DNA of 64,000 nt from Megalonaias nervosa (Eukaryota > Mollusca > Bivalvia > Unionida > Unionidae). Positions 47,643-55,802 of this stretch are shown here, piece after piece; position 1 is the stretch's first letter, and every line of letters begins with the position of its first letter. The stretch covers positions 1-64,000 of the forward strand of contig JAECUM010010999.1 of the NCBI GenBank assembly GCA_016617855.1, written 5' to 3'. The notes under the pieces were generated by a model. It did not search any database. It saw only the letters and a list, made by a program, of their open reading frames with translations, and had not been told where the DNA came from. A program made the position numbers and the translations under genes.

Positions 47643-48291
47643 AATGTCAGAATTGAATTGATGACTTATCATTACCTGTGAAACAGGGGGAAAAAAAACA
47701 AAACAAAAAAGGGATACCTGGGAACTTTATTACCTTTTGAACAACAGTTCGTACACTGCTTCTTGGAATCCTGTCGTGTGCGCTAAAGATAAACTTCCTC
47801 ATCGCAAACCTAAAGACCATCAAGCTTATGTCATCAACATGGACGATAGTAATCTCCCAGGAACCCACTGGATAGCCGACTACTTCCCTAAAGATGGTTG
47901 TGTGGAGTATTTTGATTCATATGGATTAACGCCTTCGGAAGACGACATCATCGACTTTATGAGAAGAAATGTCCAGACAACTCGCTTCAATAATGTGAAA
48001 TTACAAAGCACAGATTGTATGGTATGTGGACAATATTGTGTGTATTTGCTTCACCAACGCAGTCTTGGATATCCCTTAGAACATTTAGTGACTTATTTTG
48101 ATCGTGACTGTTCTAGAAACGATGAAAAAGTAGATCGATGGTTTTGTGACCATTATGGCTATCTCTTGTCTTTAGCTAGGAAACGTAGTGAACATCAATG
48201 GCCGAATGACTTTCCTTCCAGTCTAACTTCACTTCCCAACGTTGTGAACCTTGTCAAAAATAGTTTGTTTCAAAAATTGTTTTATTGTTAG
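47643..48291 (+). pseudogene. Adenain-like cysteine protease, nearly intact
   Basis: Maturation protease of the virion. The N-terminus (MSELN...) has stops, but from 47,737 to 48,291 an unbroken 184-codon frame holds the catalytic set: His in PGTHWIADYF, Asp in CVEYFDSYGL, the oxyanion Gln in NVKLQSTDCM and Cys in CGQYCVYLL. Spacing fits adenain (C5 family). Length of about 200 residues is normal. It is followed by AATAAA at 48,313, an ordinary polyadenylation signal, unlike the small genes to the right. Confidence 0.88.
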
Positions 48292-48312
48292 CTGTTGGTA
48301 GTTAGTGAGTTA

Positions 48313-48318
48313 AATAAA
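48313..48318 (+). promoter_or_regulatory. Polyadenylation signal of protease gene
   Basis: AATAAA 22 nt after the protease stop, with a T/G-rich stretch downstream. Confidence 0.6.
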
Positions 48319-48458
48319 AAATATTTTGTTTTGAAAAAATGTTTCGGTAGTTTGTTTTTTAAAAAAAAAAAAACATTGTGAATACATGCTCTTTGACTTC
48401 TCTCTATCACTCACCATGAGATAATCTATCATAGCGTTCCTACCCCAAAAAAATCGTA

Positions 48459-48500
48459 GGGATGTTTTCTATCGCATCCGCGCTTGAGACATATAAAGAG
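48459..48500 (+). promoter_or_regulatory. Repeated arm promoter P1
   Basis: GGGATGTTTTCTATCGCATC, CGCGCTTGAGAC and ATATAAAG, then TCCAGTC about 20 nt later. Matches P2 and P3 over about 40 bp. It precedes the gene at 48,544. Confidence 0.8.
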
Positions 48501-48543
48501 GGACGGTCTCCAGTCTGACCATCCATGGTTGACTCATTTACCT

Positions 48544-48810
48544 ATGAAGATGCCTTCTAATTTAGCTAAACTGAATGAAGCCTATGTGAATGTCAGGATG
48601 TTAAAAATAGCCCAAGACCTGATAGAAGAGGTCTTCAGAGAAGAAATCAAGAAGGAGCAACAACAACAACAACAATAAGAGCAGGAACCAGACAGAGGTT
48701 TTGTGGACTGCCATGTGGGCACGAAAGAGTTCTCCTTCTCTTTCCGAAGAAGCAGACCCTATCCTGTCGGAAAGCCTGCAGCCAGACGGGGACGCAAACT
48801 TAGACGATAA
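48544..48810 (+). pseudogene. Right-arm gene 1: helical with very basic C-terminus
   Basis: Starts MKMPSNLAKLNEAYVNVRML, then DLIEEVFREEIKKEQ with a Gln run. A TAA at 48,676 interrupts, and the same frame continues as VGTKEFSFSFRRSRPYPVGK with AARRGRKLRR and ends at 48,810. The basic tail suggests DNA or RNA binding, possibly a core-type protein. The promoter P1 lies 45-85 nt upstream and a perfect histone-type hairpin 29 nt after the stop. Family unknown. Confidence 0.6.
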
Positions 48811-48838
48811 AAGATTGCCATAACCCCGTCAAGAAAAC

Positions 48839-48854
48839 AGCCCTTTTCAGGGCT
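48839..48854 (+). terminator. Histone-type 3' stem-loop
   Basis: AGCCCTTTTCAGGGCT: a perfect 6-bp stem, TTTC loop, then ACCCC. ATCTAGAAAAGAGATA (48,868-48,883) lies 14 nt downstream. Confidence 0.88.
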
Positions 48855-49138
48855 ACCCCCTAACCATCTAGAAAAGAGATACTAGGCAAATTGCCAAACT
48901 ATTTGTCTGTCTTTATGTGTTTGTCTGTAAGTTAAAAATAGAAGTGTGTCTATAAACACTTCGTTTCTTTGTTTTATGTGGAAAAGATAGAAGTGTGCCT
49001 ATAAGCTCTTCGTTTCTCTGACTTGAAAGATAGTGTGTGTTTGTCTGTAGGTGAAAATAGTCAAAGTAAGTGTTCCTTTTAGGTCCGCGCGTTCCATGTT
49101 TTTCGGTTATGATACGGGTATTGTTAGTTTTGGTGTAA

Positions 49139-49180
49139 GGGGATGTTTTCCTTAACGTCCGCGATTCTGAGATATAAAGC
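49139..49180 (+). promoter_or_regulatory. Repeated arm promoter P2
   Basis: GGGGATGTTTTCCTTAACGT, CCGCGATTCTGAG and ATATAAAG, then TCAGTC (Inr-like) at 49,191. It precedes the gene at 49,232. Confidence 0.8.
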
Positions 49181-49231
49181 TCAACGTTCGTCAGTCTTGC
49201 TACCCAGTATTCACTCATTAGGTCTTAGAAG

Positions 49232-49640
49232 ATGAGCAGAATGGGGTATGCCTGGCGCCTATTTGACGACCTGGCCATGGAGGCGATCTAGTAGGAAGCC
49301 AGAATAGAAGAAGAGGAGGGAAAAGAGAAGAAAGAAGAGGAGAAGGAAGGGATCCTACCTCACCTCATACTTAGGCCTTTGTGTGAGGTCAAGCCTGAGG
49401 TGAGGACGCCTTCACAGCCACTAGCAACACCACCACAGCCACGTCAACCACATCCACAGCACTACCACCAGTACCAATACCAAGAGCCGCTGTCCCAGAG
49501 GCAGAAAACTGAGAGGAGGAGATAGAAAGACAGCGGCAAGAGTGGGATCCGCAGCGTCCCCCCCACAAGTAAGGAGGCAACAACATCCATGGGTGCGATA
49601 TAGAAGAAGACAGAGGGAACAAATCTTCATTATCCCTCAG
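49232..49640 (+). pseudogene. Right-arm gene 2: Gln/Pro-rich protein
   Basis: Starts MSRMGYAWRLFDDLAMEAI. After two adjacent stops it goes on EARIEEEEGKEKKEEEKEGI, then PLCEVKPEVRTPSQPLATPP and QYQYQEPLSQRQ, with stops at 49,523 and later. An acidic N-terminal half is followed by a Pro/Gln-rich half. It uses promoter P2 and ends before the hairpin at 49,793. Function unknown. Confidence 0.45.
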
Positions 49641-49792
49641 AGTGAAAACTAGCATAGTGAAGCAACTCAATCCCCCTCTGCGCTCCCAACGAGACAAATC
49701 AATTGGAAGCAGAACTGGAGCAGACGTTGCGTGTGTGCGGCCAGATTTGGGAGGTGCCAGTATTAAGAGGTGCATCTGGGGTTCTAAACAAC

Positions 49793-49808
49793 AGACCTTC
49801 TCAGGGCT
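49793..49808 (+). terminator. Histone-type 3' stem-loop with one stem mismatch
   Basis: AGACCTTCTCAGGGCT: 5 of 6 stem pairs. CTCTAGAAAACAGAGAC follows at 49,817-49,833, matching the downstream element of the hairpin at 48,839. Confidence 0.7.
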
Positions 49809-49897
49809 AACTAGATCTCTAGAAAACAGAGACTAATCAAGTTGCCAATTTGTGTGAATGTGGAGTAGTGTGATTATGAACACTAACTCCTTTCCTT

Positions 49898-50062
49898 ATG
49901 TGTGTGTGTGTTTTTGTGTGTGTGTGTGTTTTTATTTGTGTGCGTGCGCGTACGTTTGTTTGTGTGCGTGTTTGTTTGTATGCGTTCGCGTACTTTAGTT
50001 TGTGTGTGTGTATTTGCGTTTGTAAGCGTGCGCGTACGTTTGTTTGTATGTTTGTTTGCTTT
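49898..50062. repeat. GT-rich low-complexity tract
   Basis: TGTG and TTTG-rich with GTGCGCGTACGTTTGTTTG repeats; open frames here on both strands come from the composition. Confidence 0.85.
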
Positions 50063-50197
50063 ATATCTTAACAAAAAACATTGTCACTAAACACAAAATG
50101 TTTGGTATTAGTGTGTTGTTTTGTATTAAAATTTATGTTTGGTTAGCACTCTCATCACTATGGATTATTTGGTAGTTGATATGGGTAGTTGATAAGA

Positions 50198-50240
50198 GGG
50201 GATGTTTTCCTTCACGTCCGTGTCTGAGACATATAAAATC
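50198..50240 (+). promoter_or_regulatory. Repeated arm promoter P3
   Basis: GGGGATGTTTTCCTTCACGT, CCGTGTCTGAGAC and ATATAAAA, then TCATTCGCGCCAACT at 50,251. It also marks the first TTCGCGCC site. Confidence 0.8.
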
Positions 50241-50249
50241 GAAGCGTTC

Positions 50250-50900
50250 GTCATTCGCGCCAACTGGATCGTCATTCCATTTTCATTCCATTTCAGGGCA
50301 GAGACGTCGGCCAGATAACATCGTGCTAGCTCAGAGAATATGGGTGAAAGCTGAAAAGCGGGAGAAAACGTGCTTCCATGTGCAGCAGTTGAACTACCAA
50401 GAAACAAAAAAGGGCATGGTAGCTCTACATGGACAGCATACTGCAGACTAAGCTGACCAACTCAACTCACCAAGTAGGACGGGAAGGTGTCACTCCATGA
50501 GAAGAAGTGCGAGGGACAGCCACCGGGAAAAACTTATTAAAAGAAGCAAGTACAACGCGACCAATTTTCGGCTGAAATATCACTAGCGTGTACTGGAGGA
50601 GGGCAGCCACTTCAACTGCGGCTTAGAGGGAGGCCAGAGCAGGGAAACTGGTGATAGACCGACCGAGTAACAATTGGCCTGTGCGATAGCTACATAGAAG
50701 GGCCTGCGGGAATTCCTATGGTTAGACGGGAAGGCGGTACCACATGAGAAAAGTAAGCAGCCACCCGAGAAACTTGGAAATAGAGCCGACCCTGAAGCGT
50801 GGCCCAGATGTATAGCCCAAGACCCAAGAAGATCATAGCCAGAAACTCGGATGTGAAAAGGCCCGATATATTACATGATTGCCTGAACGTAATGTTATGA
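50250..50900 (+). pseudogene. Right-arm gene 3, badly decayed
   Basis: Downstream of P3 are broken frames with RIWVKAEKREKTCFHVQQLN and HQVGREG-type short pieces, without a frame longer than about 60 codons. Near 50,855 a remnant GAAAAGGCCCGA may be the relic of a hairpin but does not pair. It is listed because the promoter and spacing fit the other arm genes. Confidence 0.3.
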
Positions 50901-51138
50901 GGTTCTCATTTTGGATTTTGAAAACCTCTTTTGATAATTACTATTTTTTAACCTCATTTGATCCTTTTGTTACCACCTTCAAACTATTCTTTAGTTAAAT
51001 TATGCGTGATACAAAAATGTACCAGTCATCTCGACTTAGCTGACTGGCATATTTTAGATATATTTATGTACACTTTGTACACTAAATTCCAACTTGAATG
51101 TATTTTATAATGAAATTTGAAACTTATTTGATTAGGTT

Positions 51139-51899
51139 AATTGCACAGGTGGCTTACACATTATTGGATTTTTATTTATTTGTCCATTAGTATAACTGGA
51201 CTGAATTTGAAAAATTAAGTACAGACTGTCGTTTCAGGGCTTGTGACGAAATCCAGGTCACATTCGCGCCAACTACAGAGTCCCTTTCCTCCTTTTCCTC
51301 ACTCGGACACCCGTATTATGACGAAGATGTGGAACAATTTCCTCCTGTCCAAACACCAGGTGTCTCGATGTGACGTCATAGTCGCGACCAATCGCGACTG
51401 GCATCTCATCCTGCTTTGGTTGACACCTGGTACCGCTGTAGCTTGGACTGCACACTCAAATTTACTTAATGCGTGTTGGGTCAGTTCCAACTGAAGACAG
51501 CCTCAGAGCGCTAGCTGGTGCTATTGCGGAGTGGCATGTGGGTGCATGGCGTAACATGCTGCATGTGCGGACTGGAGACCCATACGTGGAAGAAGAAAGA
51601 TAGTCCGGTGATACCTGCATGCCAACGAGTCTTCTCTTATCATGAGTAGTGTGCTGTTGTGGTTAAAAGTTAAGCACTTTACCCTTCAATATTCAAGTCA
51701 ATTCACCAGCTGGCGCATTCAATCAGGTCGTTTGGGACTTAGTTGACCCACGACCTGATGACACAATTATCAGCACTCTTTGAGTGCATTAACGCCTGGG
51801 GGATGAGGCTCTAATTCCTTCGCCCAGGAATAATTAACAGCCTGCGGTATAGGCAGTAAATAGTGGCACATACAGTAATGTGCGCACGCCACTTTAATT

Positions 51900-51905
<6 letters not shown>
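51139..51905. repeat. Leader module, copy 1 of a ~760-bp direct repeat
   Basis: Starts TTGCACAGGTGGCTTACACA and ends TGTGCGCACGCCACTTTAAT. Copy 2 is at 53,152-53,905 (offset 2,013). It contains TTCGCGCC (51,263), blocks that read EWHVGAWRNMLHVRTGDPYV in both copies, and a CCTGGG...CCCAGG hairpin near its end. It lies upstream of right-arm gene 4. Confidence 0.9.

Positions 51906-51953
<48 letters not shown>
51905..51953. repeat. (CT)n microsatellite
   Basis: CT run between leader copy 1 and gene 4. The equivalent place in copy 2 has AAAC repeats instead. Confidence 0.95.
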
Positions 51954-51956
<3 letters not shown>

Positions 51957-52012
51957 CGCGCCATTCATTTTTCATTGAGCTGCGTGGAAGTCGAACTAGT
52001 GAGCAGATCGCA

Positions 52013-52865
52013 ATGGAAACAATTAACAGCATCGGCATGGCGCGTTGCCTGCCAGCCAATGCAATTATACCTACTTCGGCACTACGGGCAATTAGAGCCC
52101 TAGGTTATGCTCAAGCAGACAGCTGGAGCCTGAGAGCTGGATTGAAAAGAACTACCTTACTTCTTGTCTGGGATAAGAGTGAAGGGACGGACCAAGATAA
52201 TGCTGACCCTGGGGATAATGGTGAACGTAGACAGAACATAAATAGAAAGCGCAAAGAGAGAAGGAAAGCGGCCTTATTAAGGACTATGAACCACTCTCCT
52301 GGGAAAACTGGACCTCTACCGGAAATTGAACGACCCTTAGAACCGATCACGGTCACCTCCACTGAAACCCAGACAACACCAATTGGACGGCAGGTAAACA
52401 GTAGAAACGTGGAAATACAAACTGAATGCAGTATTCCTGTCGACTCACACGAGAGTGAAGATGAAGAACAAGCTGAAGAAGGAGACGTGAGTGAAGCTGA
52501 CGAAGTTACTGACGAAGAACAAAGCGAAACAGATAAGCTGGTGCAACTCAGACTTACAGCTTACAATAGACGATTTAAAAAAAGCACCAAACTACGTCTG
52601 TGCTTTGAAAAACATTGGCTGGAGACAACTCGCTACCAGGAGACCCAGAACTCAACAACGGACATTTGGGGTTCGTATACTTGAACAGTACTACAGCGAA
52701 GCCTTTCACACGCACTCACTAGACACCCTGATTGAAGCCGCAAATCATCTGACTGCATTACACGGGTTAGAGGCATTCCCGAATCAGCGACGTAAGGAAC
52801 CACGCAGAGCAGCGGAAATCGTGAACGAAGCAGACGACCGGCGGTCTTTTGGACTGTCGTCCTAA
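52013..52865 (+). pseudogene. Right-arm gene 4: acidic protein with one frameshift
   Basis: METINSIGMARCLPANAIIP, SALRAIRALGYAQADSWSLR, KRTTLLLVWDKSEG, a basic RKRKERRKAALLRT, then an acidic linker (SEDEEQAEEGDVSEADEVTD). A shift near 52,570-52,600 leads to DDLKKAPNYVCALKNIGWRQ and EQYYSEAFHTHSLDTLIEAA, and the frame ends at 52,865. About 280 codons, with only one break. The stop is immediately followed by a perfect histone-type hairpin. No known domain was recognised. It is the best-preserved arm gene. Confidence 0.6.
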
Positions 52866-52881
52866 AGCCCTTTTTAGGGCT
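52866..52881 (+). terminator. Histone-type 3' stem-loop
   Basis: AGCCCTTTTTAGGGCT directly after the TAA of gene 4: perfect 6-bp stem with TTTT loop. The purine-rich downstream element is not evident here. Confidence 0.8.
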
Positions 52882-53151
52882 ATTACTAAACAAATGCCTT
52901 TTGTCTAAAGGTATCTAGTTTGGCTTAGATACCCGATTTGATCACACTTGCTCAACAAACTTGATCCTTTGGTGACGGTTCAAAATTCTAATCTGTTCTG
53001 AAACCTAATACTGACTCAAATTTTTTTTACTGTCGCTTAGACATTTAAATATTGAAAATTAGGGATTTTTAAATATGTACACTATCGTACTAAATAATTT
53101 TGGATGGTTAGGTGATAGGAAAATTTATCAATATGACTCGAGAACTTGCCT

Positions 53152-53905
53152 AATTGCACAGGTGGCTTACACATTATTGGATTTTTATTTATATGTCCAT
53201 TAGTATAACTGGACTGAATTTGAAAAATTAAGTACGGACTGTCGTTTCAGGGCTCTGTCGCGTTCGCGCCAACTGCCGAGTCCCTTTCCTCCTTTTCCTC
53301 ACTCGGACACCCATACCACGAAGGAGACGTGGAACAATTTCCTCCCGTCTAAACACCAGGTGCCGCGATGTGACGTCATAGTCGTGACCAATCGCGACTG
53401 GCGTCTCATTCTGCCTTGGTCGAAACCTGTTACCGCTGTAAGTTGGACTGCAAATTCAAATTTAACTTGAGTGCGTGTTGGGTCCATTCCCACTCAAGTA
53501 AATGCCTCAGAGCTCTCGCTGGTGCTGTGGTGGAGTGGCATGTGGGTGCATGGTATAACATGCTGCATGTGCGGACTGGAGACCCATATGTGGATAATGA
53601 AAGATAGTCCGGTAATACCTGCATGCCAACGAGTCTCCTCATATAATGAGGAGTGTGCTGTTGTAGTTAAAAGTTAAGCACTTTACTCTTCAGTATTCAA
53701 GTCAGTTCACCGGCTAGCGTATTCAATCAGGTCGTGTGGACTTAAATGACCCACGACCTGATGGCATAATTATCAGCACTCTTTGAGTGCATTAACGCCT
53801 GGGGGATGAGGCTCTACTTCCTTCCGCCAGGAATAATTAACAGCCTGCGGTGCAGGCATTAACCAGTGGCACATGCACGATTGTGCGCACGCCACTTAAA
53901 TCCAA
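53152..53905. repeat. Leader module, copy 2 of the ~760-bp direct repeat
   Basis: About 90 percent like copy 1 by eye, including CCCTTTCCTCCTTTTCCTCA, EWHVGAWYNMLHVRTGDPYV coding-like block and TTCGCGCC (53,263). It precedes gene 5. Confidence 0.9.
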
Positions 53906-53949
53906 ATAAACAAACAAACAAATTCGCGCCTTTCAACATTGAATACAAA

Positions 53950-54333
53950 ATGGCAAACAACCATTTGGAGAAAATGATAAAGTTGCAAAAAGTGGTGGAT
54001 ACGATTGGCATGGTGGAAGAAATGTTGGTCAGGATGGAGCATGGTGCCTATAGTCCCCACCGATTGAAGATGGAAATAAATAATTTGAAGAATGGGAAGG
54101 AGATATTAAGGGAGATGATAAAATAGGAAATGGAGGAAAAGGAAGACATAGAGGACAAAGAGAGAATGCGAGAGTACAATGCAAAGCTGGAGAAAGAAGA
54201 GCAAAATGAGAAAAGGAAATATGAGGTGATTTAGGTAAAGGAAGAAGAGGAGAAGAAAGATGAGAAGAAAAAGAAAAATGTACTAAAGAAAATAAGAGAC
54301 TAGTGGAGGAGAAGAAGAATTAGTAGAAGTTTA
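53950..54333 (+). pseudogene. Right-arm gene 5: Lys/Glu-rich coiled coil
   Basis: MANNHLEKMIKLQKVVDTIG, EMLVRMEHGAYSPHRLKMEI, then after TAG EMEEKEDIEDKERMREYNAK and Lys/Glu repeats to about 54,310. Strong coiled-coil composition. It ends just before the hairpin that is also the inner edge of the right terminal repeat. A second TTCGCGCC (53,923) lies 20 nt before the start. Confidence 0.55.
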
Positions 54334-54337
54334 CCCA

Positions 54338-54788
54338 AAGGCCCTTTTCAGGGCGACTCCTATGTCTCGAAAAGATTTGCTCTGTTGCCATATTTGTGTC
54401 TTTATTTGTTTGTTTGTTCGTTTGTCTATATCTATCCAGTGATATGTCCAGCCTCGCTAGGCGATGTTTGTGGGGTTTTTTGTATGAACGGTACGGGTTC
54501 CCGCCCAGCCAGGCGATGTTTGTGTTTTTTGTATGAACGTTACGGGTTCCCGCCCAGCCAAGCGTTATATAAAGCTGTATGTCCCGCCCAGCCAACATGT
54601 TGCCAATGTCCAGTACCGTGACGTCACCCCACCTGTTCCATTCCTATTGTCCCTACACAGGCCCAACTTTCCCTTGTCCGTATACAGGCCCAATATTCCC
54701 CATGTTAAATTCCCATTGTCCGTAAACGTGCCCAGGGAGTTTTGTCCATGTATTTGCCCTTGTCCGTAAAGTGCCCCCCATTACTACT
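54338..54788. repeat. Right terminal inverted repeat of Polinton-2
   Basis: Inverted match to 31,632-32,090. The right copy has an extra unit of a ~60-bp internal repeat (GGCGATGTTTGTG ... GGGTTCCCGCCCAGCCA), so the two repeats differ in length locally. Ends TTACTACT. Confidence 0.95.
54340..54355 (+). terminator. Histone-type 3' stem-loop
   Basis: GGCCCTTTTCAGGGCG after CCAAA: stem of 5 pairs plus a terminal mismatch. GTCTCGAAAAGAT follows at 54,363-54,376. It is the mirror of the left-arm hairpin at 32,072. Confidence 0.8.
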
Positions 54789-54794
54789 CTCTAG
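54789..54794. repeat. Right target-site duplication of Polinton-2
   Basis: CTCTAG against CTCAAG on the left. Confidence 0.6.
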
Positions 54795-55230
54795 GAATTT
54801 TGAGAGTTTTAAATTGGCATAGTGGATAAAACTTTAGCAAAACGGCTAACTAAAATAATAAGTCTATAATTTGACATAAAGTGGACCAATAACACCTTTA
54901 GTCCAACCATCTGGTACAAAGCCACTATTCAAGATTATATTAAAAATTATTCATGCACATTTAATATTTCAACAATTTATCTTTTTATATATTAATTTAA
55001 TATATTATCAATCGAACTTGCTTTGTTATTTCTTAGACTGTTAGCAAATTTTAACATTTCAGACAAGAGTCATGGACAATATCCGCTGCTTGACCCGTGG
55101 GATTACACCATCATCACTAGCTGTAGCCACTGAGTTTATTTCTTTAAAATATTCAAAACATTCTTGCAATGCGATACTTTAAAAGATGTCTTTTATTGCC
55201 GATATTATTTATCATTATCCAGTATCTATT
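54795..55230 (-). mobile_element. LINE reverse transcriptase, N-terminal part, right of Polinton-2
   Basis: Minus strand: EYFKEINSVATASDDG (about 55,150), then ILNSGFVPDGWTKGVIGPLY (about 54,880-54,940) and RFAKVLSTMPI just before the Polinton-2 end. These are the segments that come before the QAGFRNGHSTID block found on the other side of the element, so the two halves are one gene. Confidence 0.75.
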
Positions 55231-55802
55231 TGAATCTTTTGGATCAGTGGCGTACTAAGTGTAAATTGCGCCCAGGGCGACGATGAATGCAAAAATGTTT
55301 TTTGGCGCCCAAAGACTTCTTGCGCCCTTGACTTTCGTGCCTCAAAAACCTCTGGTGCCCGTTGCTACTGTTTTGAATGTGCAGTGAGTATTTTCCTTTG
55401 TAAGGATTTTGTTTATACCGAGAGTAATGATTTGCAAGAGTTAACTTATACTGTCTACCAGCTGTTAACATATTTTCTGTGATAGAATCCTTAATTATAT
55501 ATAGCTAATTACTTCTAGTCCAATTTTATGAGAAAGAGTCCATAATTACATATAGCTAATTACTTATAAACTGGTATGATAAAGAATTCTACATGTTTGA
55601 GAACAAAGGATTAAAATCAAACACTTCAAATGATTTTGCAATTAAAAGACACTTAAAATCGTTACTAGATAATCAATTAGACACTTTTTACTGGATGTGC
55701 ATTTCCTACTCCCCTGTCTACACCCACCCCTCCGTTACAAATATAAATGTTATTATCAATACATGCATACCATACCTATTTCATATTTTGCCTTGTGAGC
55801 AT
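55231..55802. other. Non-coding interval
   Basis: A 45-bp direct duplication near 55,490-55,575 (TCCNTAATTATATATAGCTA). A 74-codon frame at 55,593 has no support. Confidence 0.45.

Larger units (their letters stand above)
31632..54788. mobile_element. Polinton-2: complete 23.2-kb Polinton/Maverick element
   Basis: Bounded by inverted repeats that begin AGTAGT and end ACTACT, with a near-matching 6-bp target duplication. Inside are polB, rve integrase, penton, VI-like protein, major capsid protein and adenain-like protease: the core set of virion-forming Polintons (adintovirus-like). It also has BIR domains, a zinc-knuckle gene, tandem paralogues and small arm genes with histone-type stem-loops. 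It sits within a LINE gene and itself contains a LINE. No packaging ATPase could be recognised. Most genes carry stops, so the copy is dead, although several frames remain long. Confidence 0.92.

Noticed and set aside
47737..48291. A host SUMO protease (Ulp1/SENP)
   Set aside because: Catalytic spacing and short length fit adenain, and it sits in the Polinton structural cluster.
50820..50880. A seventh histone-type hairpin after arm gene 3
   Set aside because: GAAAAGGCCCGATATATT resembles half of the element but has no pairing partner.
51243..51494. An 83-codon gene in leader copy 1
   Set aside because: The equivalent frame in leader copy 2 is interrupted, and the block conserved in both copies lies in another frame further on.
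31630..54790. Polinton-2 ends at AGAGTAGT/ACTACTCT
   Set aside because: With those ends the flanks (TCCTCA and CTAGGA) do not match; moving in two bases gives a 5 of 6 target duplication and the AG...CT ends expected.
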